Of a stretch of DNA of 64,000 bases, positions 24,404-35,137 are shown piece by piece. The stretch spans positions 1 to 64,000 of the forward strand of contig JANBPK010001483.1 in the NCBI GenBank assembly GCA_027579435.1, given 5' to 3'. The notes under the pieces are model-generated. The model did no database searches and was not told the DNA's origin. It saw nothing but the letters and a program-made list of their open reading frames with translations. The translations under genes were made by a program, and so were the position numbers. Position 1 is the stretch's first letter. Each line of letters begins with the position of its first letter. Origin of the DNA: Candolleomyces eurysporus. Its lineage: Eukaryota > Basidiomycota > Agaricomycetes > Agaricales > Psathyrellaceae.

Positions 24404-26965
24404 CTACTCGACCCAATCCAACCACTCTCCATACATGTTCGGCGTCTCCCCTCTAATATACGCCTCAAAGGTCCTCTTCATCACCGTCGACCAGTCCAAG
24501 TCACGCTTGTCGTTTCCAGGCGTAGTCGCAAACTCGGGCTCGTCGTTGGCTGACGAATCCCCGGAGCTCGTGGTCGCACCCGCAGCACCGGCGAGGGCGG
24601 CAGCCTTTGCTTTACGCAGATTTTCGTGAGCTATCTGCTCAGTCTTGGCGAACCTCGGCCCAAGATCTGGAAAGTTTCTTGCAGGGTCAAACGGCTTCCA
24701 CCTAAACGAGAATCGGACATCCTCAGGTCAAGATTTGCCCCAATAGATCTCGAAATGAGACTACTCACCAAAAGTTGTGGAAGTGGTACGAGTACGCTCC
24801 CCTAAAGAATCCACGGAACCCAAGAGCCTGCGGCGACCCACTCGTCTGATCAGGCGTATCAAAGAAGTCCTGGAACCTACACAAAAACCATAAGCCAAAC
24901 TTCCTCCTACCCAACCCACAAAAACAAAAACCACTCACTTGGTGAAATAAGGCTGAGGCGGACGATCCCTCTGATACTCTTCCGTATTCAGCCACGCCGA
25001 ATCAAACAAGGCATCAGGCAACCGCAGCAAAAGCCCCTGCAGATGCGCATCCTGCGTATACCTCGTAACCGTCATCGGATGGAAATCCAGCCCATTCTTC
25101 AACGCCGTCCTAAACAAGAACGACCCCAACGCACTATTCCGGTGCATTCGGAGGACCGCCGTGTTGTAATTCGGTAACCGCGACCACCGGTACGCAAACG
25201 CCCCTTTCCAGCCCCACAGCTCCTCCCAATCGCGCAAGAAGATGGTGTCGGCATCGAGGTAAACCCCACCAAACCGATGGCAAAGGACAAACCGCGCCAT
25301 GTCGGAGAGGATAACCGAAAGTCGATCATAGGATGATGCAGACTTGGACCCAGTTCGGTTGAGAATCTCGTCATCCTCCTCCGATGAGCCCGTAGCCGTC
25401 GTACTCCCATCAGCAGCGGTAGATGTAACATTCGCAGTCGTCGCCGGTTCCTTCTTCTTGACGCTGATGATGTGTCCGCCGGAATTGAACAGGGATTCTT
25501 GCAGGGCACGCCATTCGTGCTTGATTTCAGGGATGCCATCAAGCTGCTCCGTCGTGTTCCACCGCTTGAATTGAATGATGCCCTTGAACCGCGGGTGCAG
25601 GAAGGGTGCCGCCCACGGGCTTTGCTTGAGCTGTTCGAACATGTCGGCTGTCGGGTTGTGTGCGTTCGCAGCAGGACCAGGATTGATCCACAGCCAAAAC
25701 TGCGGACGGCAGACTTTGGAATCCGAGGGCCATTCTTTGAGGTGCAGGCCGGTGTTCTGGGTGTAGAGGAACGACATAAGCGCGAGATACGGCTTGTCTG
25801 TGAACGGTCCCGTCCAGAACATATGGAACACTTTGGGGTTTTCGGGGTCGCAGGGCTTCTCCAGCGTTGCAGTCGGTCGGTAGTCCAGAGTAGGCGACAA
25901 CACCAGCTGCTCCTCCCACTCTGAGCCAATCTTCTTCGTCAAGCCCTCATCGGGGTCGACAACCGCGCCCTTCTTCCCGCCCTGCTTTGTGATTCGTCGC
26001 ATTGAAGGCTGGGACGGCTTGCGTGGCGGATCGTGGATGGCTGCCCTTTCCGTGGCGTTGAGCGGCTGCTCCAAGTAGATATACTTCCAATCGTCCATAT
26101 CCTCGCGCCGATACCGTTGGCCATTGTCCAAGCCACCTCCGATACGAAGGACCTCTAAGCAGTCCCGAACATACTGCGCACCACGGGGGTGATAATAATA
26201 AGGGTAGCGTAAGCGAAAAGGGTGCTGCGTGTCGGGGGTAGGCAAAACGCACCTTGTTGGCACTAAAATCACAATGCTTCATAATTTCATCCATATCTGC
26301 GACACTCCCTGGAACCGGCCGAGGAGGGTATGCAACGTTGGGCGGATGACTCTGGAGGTCGAGGTAGACGCGCTTCGGGCCGACGCCATGTGTGTCGACG
26401 ACGATGTTATCAGAATCAGGGGACAAGTATCTTGAGGGCTTGAGCGCTGGGGGTTTGTGTGGTAGAGCAGGGTTCACGAGTGTCTCAGTCAGACCAATCT
26501 CGAGTGGAACTGGATGGAGGGGATGTTAGGCCGATGGCTACGAACGGAGGATGTTGACTCACCAGAGGCGCGACTGGGATAATGGCCACTCTCAATCTCC
26601 CACTTCCATATCTGCTGGAGATGTTTGCGATGGAAAACGAGTGTTGGGCCGTCTTCTGTCGAGTCCGGCCAGTCAGAGTTCCAGTCTGAGCGGCCGAGGC
26701 TTTTGGTTACGAGGAGGACGGTGAGGAAGACGGCGAGACAGGCGAAGGAGATGAAGAGGGGGCCTCGCTTTCTACGAAGCTTGGAGATGCGCAGGGGGTT
26801 AAATGAAGCAAGATTGGGGAGGTAGATTCTCAGACGACGGTTGTGGACGCCGGGGATGGGGACGAAATAGGGTCGTGTCCACTGGATGGAGGGGTGAGAC
26901 TTGTGGGAGCGGTCGAACTTTGCATCTGACGCGGAGAGAGGGAGATGCCCTGCCTCCTTGCTCAT
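24404..26965 (-). CDS. Type II membrane glycosyltransferase with DXD motif (GT32-like)
   Basis: Exons 26965-26563, 26509-26253, 26173-24939, 24876-24769, 24701-24404 (766 aa, phases fit). Start is the MSKEAGHLPL ATG; upstream readings need TTG. A single membrane segment near residue 75-95 (FISFACLAVFLTVLLVTKSL) after a basic stretch gives type II Golgi topology. The luminal part holds KVFHMFWTGPFTDKPYLAL and, after a low-complexity insert, LSDMARFVLCHRFGGVYLD followed by ADTIFLRDW, where D-A-D is the metal/nucleotide-sugar binding DXD signature of the Gly_transf_sug group. A conserved C-terminal YSYHFHNFWWKPFDP segment spans the last two introns. Likely a Golgi sugar transferase; acceptor and sugar cannot be told. 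Confidence 0.82.
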
Positions 26966-27085
26966 CGTTGGCTGGAAACAATATCCAGCAGTCGTGTACA
27001 AGGGAGATGACCGAACAAAATTGAAATTTCAATGAGACGTGGTAGACATCACAGCCACCACTTCACAGCCACATCTATTATTTAT

Positions 27086-28802
27086 CTACTGTTGCTTCTT
27101 CTGCAGTCCCTTGGGCAGCTCCTTGACAAACGGCAAAAATTCTCGGCCCTGCATGTACGGGCGCAGAGGCTCGGGAATAGCAAGGCCCTGTCGAGGTGTC
27201 AGATTGTGAAGCCGCATCAAATAAATTGCCCCTACCTCTGGTGTCTGATAGTTCTCAACCAAGCAGCAGAGTGCCCGCTCCGTCGCACACAACGTCCCGT
27301 TCAACATGTGCACGTACACCTTGCGTGTCTGGTCCTTCGTCTTCAGCCCACACCTGATTTCAAGCCGTCGGCTCTCTGCTCCAGTCAGCACCGGTCCAAA
27401 CACCAAAAATCGCCCACTCACGATAGTCCGTGCAATTCGAACACGAGACCAACTCCTTGTACGCCCTCTGGAAGGGGAACCACGCCTCCAAATCGTGCTT
27501 CTGCGCCGCCGCCAAATTCAGCGCACCAGACACAATCCCAACCACTCGGTACCTCAGCCCAAGGCTCTTGTAAAACTCCTCGCTGTTCGCAAGCATCGTG
27601 TCAAACATCTCCCAGCTCTTCTCCGGGTCAGTAATCACAAACTGCTCCACCTTCTCAAACTGGTGCACACGGAAGATACCCCACATATCCCTCCCAGCCG
27701 ACCCAGCCTCTTTCCTGAAGCACGTCGAATACCCAGCATACTTGATAGGAAGCTGCGTATCAGGGCTGTCGAACCATTCGTCCGAATGGAACGCCGAGAT
27801 CGGCTGCTCCGAGGTGGCAATAAGATATTTCTCGTCTTCTGCGGCGATCACCTTGTACAATTCCTCGTCAAACTGTTCGAGCTGCGCGGTTTTGGCCATT
27901 TGATCTTTGTTCATGAAGAAGGGTGGTTGGATCTTTTTGTATCCCTTCGAGCGCAGAAAGTCGAGGCCGTACGAGATCAGAGCTTGGTTGAGGTCGACAC
28001 CGTCGCCTGTGAGGTAGTATCCACGGTGGCCAGCAATCTTGGCACCTAAACGAACGCTCAACGATGTGCCAATAGTTAAGAATAAGCCCTACTCACCGCG
28101 ATCGAGATCCATAGCGTCGAGACGCAGGAGAACCTCATGGTGAGCGAGAATGCCCTCCCGTACGGCGGGCTCTTCAAGGTTTCCGGTAGGGTCCCAGATT
28201 CGCAAGAGAGTGTTGTCGTCCTATCGTACGCGTTCGGTCAGAGCTATAGATCAACGGAACGCCAACGGTTGCCATACCTCAGTCAAGCTGGTAGGAGCGT
28301 TCTTTCCAACGATATTGCCGACGGTGGATGCTTTGGCCCTCATCTTGATCTCAAACTCCTTGGCGTCCTTCTTCAAGTTCTCGACCTGGGTATCGATTTC
28401 TTTCTTCTCTGCGACCAAATCGTCTGCGTTTTCCTTGGCCTGGAGAAAACCAGCTGAGTTTGCAACTAAATCGAGGGATTCGCGCAACTCTCGCACCTTC
28501 TTTTTCGCCGATATCTGCTTCTGCACCTCGTTGACCTTCTTCCTCAGCATGTTCACATCGTAGTCCACTAAACACGAGTACCGAGAGATAGGTAATAAGT
28601 TTGAATGAATAGGAGGAAGGATAATCGTTAGCTCAACGCAAACCGATAGAAGTAGCACAACTCACTCTTCACCCAATCCGTATACATCTGGATAATCTCG
28701 TCGACCAACTCGACCGAGAGCCCTCTCCTCCGCTGCGACTCCCTAATCTCCTCAGCATTNCCCCCCCTTGTTATCAATGAATTGAAGTAGGTCAAGCGTC
28801 AT
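27086..28802 (-). CDS. SES1: Seryl-tRNA synthetase, cytosolic
   Basis: Exons 28802-28666, 28567-28278, 28220-28097, 28045-27422, 27375-27236, 27187-27086; about 471 aa. Begins [11 protein letters not shown] and continues into the long N-terminal coiled-coil arm ([19 protein letters not shown] to the early 100s) that grips the serine tRNA extra arm. Class II core motifs follow: motif 2 with [20 protein letters not shown] then [11 protein letters not shown], and motif 3 with [16 protein letters not shown] leading to [17 protein letters not shown]. The reaction is ATP-dependent charging of tRNA-Ser. The last intron (48 nt) is open and in frame, and intron 4 is only 46 nt. An N at 28760 beside a run of seven C/G adds one base and breaks exon 1; removing it restores the frame exactly. 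Confidence 0.93.
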
Positions 28803-29180
28803 TGCGTCGTCGTCCTTGTTTCCGTTCCTTGATCTTGTGTTTCCAAGCGAAGGTCGCGTTATCGCGACAGGCCAGGCGTCGGATATAAGGCAAAGGGAGA
28901 ATCAGCCTAATGTCAGAAACGCCATGTTCATTCTGGAGAAACAACTGTGAACCTACCCAGTCCAGTGATAGTTGTGACTAGCAAGGACAAGAACACAGGT
29001 CTTTTAAAGGCTTTCAATCTGCCGGTGACTCAATGGAATTTACCGACTTTTTATCGATCATCTAGGAGATTAGATAAGCCGGGCGCTAACGGATAAGATC
29101 ATAGCGCTAGGGGAGTCAAAGCTAACCACGACCGATAGATGCTTTTGTCGCTGCAGTAGTACTACGCATGTCAGGAATCC

Positions 29181-30161
29181 TCACAGTTTCGCCTTTGCCA
29201 CCATCCCCGTAGTAGTGAGCGCACTTGGAGGAGCAGCGGTAAACCCAGCATCGACAGTCAAAGCGATGCCTGTAATCCATCGTGACTCGTCACTAGCCAA
29301 GAACCGCACAGCCAACCCAGCATCCCACCCATTCCCTTCAGTCTGCAGCAAAGCTCCTTTCCTCCGCGCTTCACGCACTTCCTCGCTCATTCCTTCGCTA
29401 TACATCATCGGGGTGTACAGCATTCCTATTGGCCGAGTCAGCTAGAGCACTGGTTCAATGGCCAAATCTCCACGCACCAGGACAAACACAATTAACCCTA
29501 ATCCCACTCTCCGCATGATGCGCCGCCATAGCCCTCGTCATATTCAAAATCGCCCCTTTACTCGTCGGATAAAGCAGCATCGGGTTCCCGCCCATGAGGC
29601 CCGCCACACTAGCCATATTCACAATCGCTCCCCTCCCTCTCTCAACTTGCCCACTCCCTACCGCCGGAAGCTCGTTCCTCTCCATCGCAGGCACAGCGTA
29701 CTTCACCATCAACACCATCCCTAGGACGTTAACGTCCATACCCTTCTTCCACTNCCCCCACATCCACGTCCACCGCGGTACCCGTCGTCCCCCCCGATCC
29801 CGACATTATTCACCAGAACATCCAGCCTCCCAAACTTCTCCAACGCCAACTCGACAGTGCGTTTACACTCTTCGGGTTTCGTCACGTCCATCCGAACAGC
29901 AACAGCCTTCCCCTCGCCAAATTCGCGTGTGATCATGTCGACAGTCGTCTGAGCCCAGTCCGAGTTGAAGTCCGCGCAGACGACGGAACAGCCCGCTTCA
30001 GCGAGGAGGATGGCCGCGGCTCTGCCGTTCCCCAGACCAGAGTTGGATTGCGAGCCCGCGCCTGCGACGATGGCGACGCGTCCGTCCAGTCGGCCGTTGG
30101 GTCGGGGCGGGTTGAACGAGTCTGGCATGGAAGTCCGATTTTGATTCTTTGGGGTCGACAT
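29181..30161 (-). CDS. Short-chain dehydrogenase/reductase
   Basis: Exons 30161-29478 and 29425-29181; about 308 aa. The N-terminus has the Rossmann nucleotide-binding segment VAIVAGAGSQSNSGLGNGRA, followed by LVNNVGIGG, catalytic serine in NMASVAG and the YPTSK catalytic Tyr/Lys pair in the classical spacing, then VNCVCPG and a C-terminal TVDAGF. It should reduce or oxidise a carbonyl/alcohol with NAD(P); substrate unknown. Between 29750 and 29800 the frame switches twice: an N at 29754 and a seven-G run are each one base off. Removing one base at each gives GTAVDVDVGEWKKGMDVN and an exact multiple of three, so this is probably an assembly artefact, not a pseudogene. Confidence 0.83.
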
Positions 30162-31859
30162 TCAACTGTTTGGGTAAGTACTGTTGCAAGGATGCCAGAC
30201 CTCCGGGAAACGAGGCCTAGGAGCTATTGAAGGAAGAGAAGAGTGAGTGTCAGGGTTCAACGTGTCTGCAATCGAATCCTCGAGGATTCAACTTGCCAGA
30301 ACCACGTTGTCCGATGTTAGATGAAGGTTCGGTAAAGAGCCCTGTCAAAGGTCCCGAAGGATGACATTGATGACAGGCTCGAGCCCGGATCAAGTCATTC
30401 AAGTTTCTGCCCCTGGGCCTAGGCGTACAAGATAGACGGGTGCATTCCATGACTGCCGCTGTCGAACAAGTGCAGACGTCCAAAAGCAAACCTCGAGAGC
30501 GATGTTACGAGAATGTTGTTGAAGCAGAGGTTATGGAATCAAGCGGAGATTCGTGGTGTATTACAGTGTTGATATAGAGATTCTATCCAGACTCTATCAG
30601 CTTCAACTTGCCCTGACTCATCTCTTTCGACAAAATCCCATCCCAAACCACATGAGCTTTTAAAGAGTTTACGCATGGCACCGAGTCCCATCCACAGCAT
30701 AGAATGAAGTCCCTAATTTCTCGATTCGTCTTTGTGCGCTGATGCATGCTCCATTGGTCCCAGAACCCTGGACTGAATGACCTCCAAGACGCCCTTGAAC
30801 TCGACCTCGATGACTTAAGAGTGGGCGAATCCCACTTCCACTAAACCGAACAGAGCTTGCGACGCTGAGCGATTCCGTCAGGAGCTTCTCGACGATCTCC
30901 GCTCTGCCCATCATCCGCTTCTCAATCATTGAATCAACGCACCATATCTCATTTCAGTATGGAATAGGCTCGTGTGTGTCTCTACCTCTCCCCGTCACTT
31001 CTGTGTTCAATATGTTCCCATTTGAGCCCTCCAACATCCCTCCGAGCACTCAGAGGAAGAGTCGGAACAATGGGGGCCTCCTGGAGTTGAACCAAGGTTG
31101 ACATCATCGCAGATGGAGGCCATTCTGTCCCCTCATTTTCCCCATATAACCTCTTCCATGCAGGATGAAGAATTTTTGACGACTGGCCGAGTTTTCGAGA
31201 GATCGGTTCCTACCCCACAGAATCAAAGGACCGCGACTGGAATGAAGATCGGCCAACCCTCGCACAGACCGAATTCGATAATTTTATCTTGATAACGACG
31301 AGAACTTTGCTCCAGGCCGCTCGAGCGAAATGACACAGATGATTCTGGGGAGTTCGACGAGGGCCTAGTTAGCATTGAAGACCTACCCCACGACGTTGTT
31401 GGTATATCCAGGTTTGAATGATACGAAGTAATGACGCTGCCAGACTTCTTTCAAACTGGATGAACCGATGAAAGATACTTGATTTTTATTTCAGAGGCGC
31501 TTGGGTGTCAACCATTTGATGTGCTAGAAGGTAAACCGATACCAACGTCATCAGTAAATGAGTGAAGATCTTGCGAGTGGTTGGAAGGACATGAAATCAT
31601 AGTGGACAGACCGTCTGTCCACTAAATATTGAAAATGGTAAACTGAATACATACTGAGGGTAGACTGTTTGTCGTTCTTAAAGGTCAGGGCAGACTTCTC
31701 TGAGTACAGGACTGTGCACTGAGTCGAATGGCCGTAGCGTTGCTAGGCATCGACCACAGAAAAATGAGACTTAACGTCACATTTATGAGGAGAGGCTGTA
31801 AGAGAATTGATATCGACAGAGGGAAAGACCGCACGAACGGTCTCCTTCACCCTGCGTAC
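30162..31859. other. Long intergenic region
   Basis: About 1.7 kb between the dehydrogenase and the truncated CorA-like gene. Only short ORFs without recognisable motifs; no repeat family or RNA gene seen. Confidence 0.4.
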
Positions 31860-32264
31860 TTAGGACCGAAATCGTGATGGGATCCAGTTAAGGGAAGAAG
31901 AGAAGAAAAATGGTTTGATGTGGTACCTGGATAAGAGGAATAAGCGCCATGGTGGTATAGGGAAAGGCAGTTGACATACTTGGCACCTAGCATTTGCAGT
32001 CCGGGCCCTGACATATTTTCAATAAACAGAACATGAACTCGGGTATCATCTTCAGCCTGGAAGGAAGAGATGCGGTTAGCATGTATTTCTATTACCTGAG
32101 TCCACCTCCACGCGGGTCCGTGCAACCTGATTAAGGGAAATGCCCCACAGCAAATCGGCAATGCGAGGGGTTTCAAGGATACTTAAGTTTCGCTCAGTCA
32201 CGAGATTCCAGGTTTTCTGGGCGTCGGTGTCTTCGAAACTGTCCAAGTTCGTAATCGTTGACAT
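31860..32264 (-). pseudogene. Truncated CorA-like gene (sensor part only)
   Basis: Three exons, 32264-32096, 32049-31980, 31926-31860, splice in phase to a 101-residue product that starts MSTITNLDSFEDTDAQKTW and contains VLFIENMSGPGLQMLGAK and FFFSSSLNWIPSRF, the same segments as in the CorA-like gene at 11395-13614. Translation then stops at TAA (31860-31862) exactly where the full-length gene continues, and no GMN motif or membrane segment follows downstream. The short reading frame and all splice sites are intact, so it is either a very recent truncation or an expressed short protein. It lies just ahead of transporter copy 2, mirroring the CorA/NLR/transporter mix of the first accessory block. 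Confidence 0.68.
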
Positions 32265-32583
32265 CAATATAGTGTATTTTGCACTGCAGTTCCCCCCGAT
32301 AATTGTGTATCGCTTCAAAGATCTTACTTCTTTTTACTTGGCTTTCCGTCCATTTCGGAAACAAGTGTTGAAGTCACCGTCTTGTCAATCCAGGGTAAAG
32401 GTTGGACGGGGCAGCATCGGTGGGATGGAGGGCGAATACGATCGAAGTTTCTGTCATCCGCCAAAGGATCCACCAGCGCCATGCTAATTGTGTTGCTTTT
32501 GAGGTCGCCCATATGGCCCAGGCTAGAGACGAGCGGATCCGACGAGGCGCCGTCACTGTCATACGGCAATGGTGGGGGAAAAC

Positions 32584-32703
32584 TAAAGGGGATAGTTGCC
32601 AGCCAGCGTGCCCACAGAGAATGTCCTGAAAATAGTAGCACGAGGGGCCGGAAGAAATTTAAGGGGATAGTTGCCGTCCTGAGAATGTCCTGAAAATAGT
32701 AGC
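32584..32703. repeat. Imperfect direct duplication of about 50-60 bp
   Basis: AAAGGGGATAGTTGCC followed by GAGAATGTCCTGAAAATAGT occurs at about 32585-32638 and again at about 32660-32701; the two copies differ by a short extra segment in the first. It lies in the spacer upstream of transporter copy 2 and does not code. Confidence 0.7.
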
Positions 32704-33017
32704 TGGCTCCCTGCTTCCTATGCAGATCCTTCCACTCACAATGATTCTTGCTCTAGTAAGCGCTGTCCTCAGGGGAATATATAACAGGGCCCCATTTCCC
32801 TGCCAAAGCTCAAGGTCTCCAGACGTGCTCCATCCCAAGTTGCTGCTCGACAGCCTCCACTTCGAACCTGGTATTTGGACCAACGTCTTTCGTTTTGGTA
32901 AGTCGAATCTTCTCTGTTCCGTCAGCTGCTCCCGTACTTGGGGCGACCGTGAAGGAGACCACCCAATGTTCAAGCCCTTGTCACAGACCTAGAACGCCGG
33001 ACGCCCACTTTCAAGAC

Positions 33018-34769
33018 ATGATCACTCGATTTTCAATCACCACACTCTTATTTTTCTTCATCTCGGCCATCTTCGTGGTTCAATCGGTGTCCTTCCATGC
33101 TCGCCTTCCCTTCCTCGGTAAACGAAAGGTCACTCTTGGCCTGACGACTGCCCCTATTATGGCCATGGTGATCCTATGGGTATCGCGATGTCTTGATGCG
33201 ACGCAGATACGGAACGGCATTGTTGGCACAGGTACACACAATCATTGATCTCTCCAGAAGTTACTCACCATCGACACAGAGACCCTCAAGCCATACAACA
33301 TCCCCATCCTATTCATCTCTCTCGCTTACATGGCAATTACCCTCGATGTTACCGGTATCCTCCAAGCTGCCACTGCCTGGGTCTCCAACAGCAGTGGTTC
33401 CAGTGGTCGCAAGCTCTACCTCTATCTCTACCTCCTCCCTACATTCATCAGCATAGTCGTTGGCAATGACTCGCTCATTCTCTCTATCACCAATTTCCTG
33501 GTTCGCCATACCGCTTCAACTCGCTTGCACCCCGACGCCTGGCTCATTTCCGAATTTGCTGCGGCCAACATCGGAAGTATGTTCTTGTTCGTCGGCAACC
33601 CCGCAAATGTCATTATTTGCGATAATCTACGAATCAACCACGCAGCTTTTACGGCATATACAGTATTACCATTCGTTGCCTGTAGCGTTGCTTGCTACCT
33701 CGCACTCATTCTTCAGTACCGAAACGAAAAGCATGTGCCACGGGAATTTAATGCTTCAGGGCACCTCAATCCCCAAGAGGCTCTGCGGGACCCGGTCAGC
33801 GCCACCTTTGGCAGCGTATGGCTGGCCACATGTCTCATCGTGATTATCGTCCCCAGCCTCTCCCATATCGATGTCTGGAAGATTGTATTGCCATTCGCTG
33901 GTGGCAAGTTCATCTTCGATATCTGTTGGGACCATTATAGATATTCGACGGGCAAGATACCCAAGCTCGCCGAGAATGAACGCGACGATGTCGAAGCAGC
34001 TGAAGACTCCATGGCCATCGAACTCCGCTGCGCCATTACCGAAGGAACGCAACATACTCCGACCCCAAATTCCTTCACCAATTCCCCTCAACCCCACGAG
34101 GATGTCTCCCAAAATGGACCGCAACGACCAGAGTTTTCGGTAGAGCCGTTTCTCAACGGCAACCTTCAACGTGCACCTCTTCCGGCAACCCCGCCAGACG
34201 CCACAACCCCTTCTACTTCGGTCCTCCAACCGCAGGATAGACTATCTTCGAAATACAAGAAACTCACTGCGCATTTCCCCACATTCTTCACTGCCCTACC
34301 CCGATTACCCNTTGTCCTTGTTCCCTTCGTCTTCTCTCAGTCCATCCTTATCGAAGCTCTCGAGCACCAAGGGTGGATAGATATATTCGCCCGATGGCTT
34401 GTCACCGCTTCCAACAAACAAATCATGCCCGTGGTATGGCTCATAGGCGTATCCGGCGTCATTCTATGCAACATAGCAGGAACGAACATCGGCGCTACGA
34501 TCTTGCTTACCAAGATCATTAGAGCGTCTGATTTTCCGGAGAGTACTGCGCGAGCGGCTGCGGTGTCGCTTGCCGTTGCTAGCAATATCGGCGCTATGAG
34601 CTTCACGTTCTCTGCAAGTTTAACGGGTTTGTTGTGGGCCGCTATGTTGAAGGACGAGGGGATCGAGCTCAAGCAGTGGAAGTTTGTGATGTGGAACACG
34701 CTTCCGCTCGTTGCGACGATGGGTGCGGGACTGGGCGTTGTGAGTGCGATGATGGCGGTGCTTTATTGA
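33018..34769 (+). CDS. IT-superfamily transporter, copy 2
   Basis: Exons 33018-33231 and 33280-34769 (567 aa). The 48-nt intron follows CAG at the same codon (IRNGIVGT) as in the other three copies and here contains an in-frame TGA, so an unspliced reading looks broken while the spliced one is not. Motifs GNPANVIICDNL and CNIAGTNIGATILLTK match the family; the central hydrophilic loop (TPTPNSFTNSPQPHED region) is Ser/Pro-rich. One N at 34311 falls in a codon that must be Phe (RLPF). No extra intron in the loop, unlike copy 1. It runs towards copy 3, with 368 bp between their stops. Confidence 0.84.
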
Positions 34770-35137
34770 CATGAACCTGAAACGTTTGTCCAAGTGATAG
34801 ATGCTATTTTGTACACCATTCGATTATTTTGCTGACCTCGGGCTATTTACAAGATGCTTTTATTTACAAATTCTGTATTGCTATTTTCCTGCTACCTGCA
34901 CAAAGTGATTGACTCCCCATCAAGAAATGTAGTGTATTTTACTTGGTTTCGTCTTGCACCCCCGTGTACCGTTCAAGTTGAACTTTTCGGTTCATTAGGT
35001 TCGAGGGGAAAAAATTGCTCAGACATCGACGCAGGGTGATAAGAAACGAATGGATGTGTGAGGTGAATATCTATAAGTCTGATACATTTAAGAGACATCA
35101 TTCACTTTTCTTTCCAATGCCCAAACTCGAAAACCTT

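Noticed and set aside
23862..24425. 187-codon minus-strand ORF
   Set aside because: Overlaps the glycosyltransferase terminal exon out of frame, and its remaining part has the composition of 3' UTR.
33231..33279. Transporter copies 2 and 4 as pseudogenes because of stops after IRNGIVGT
   Set aside because: The stops lie in a short intron whose position and splice signals are shared by all four copies; splicing restores the frame.
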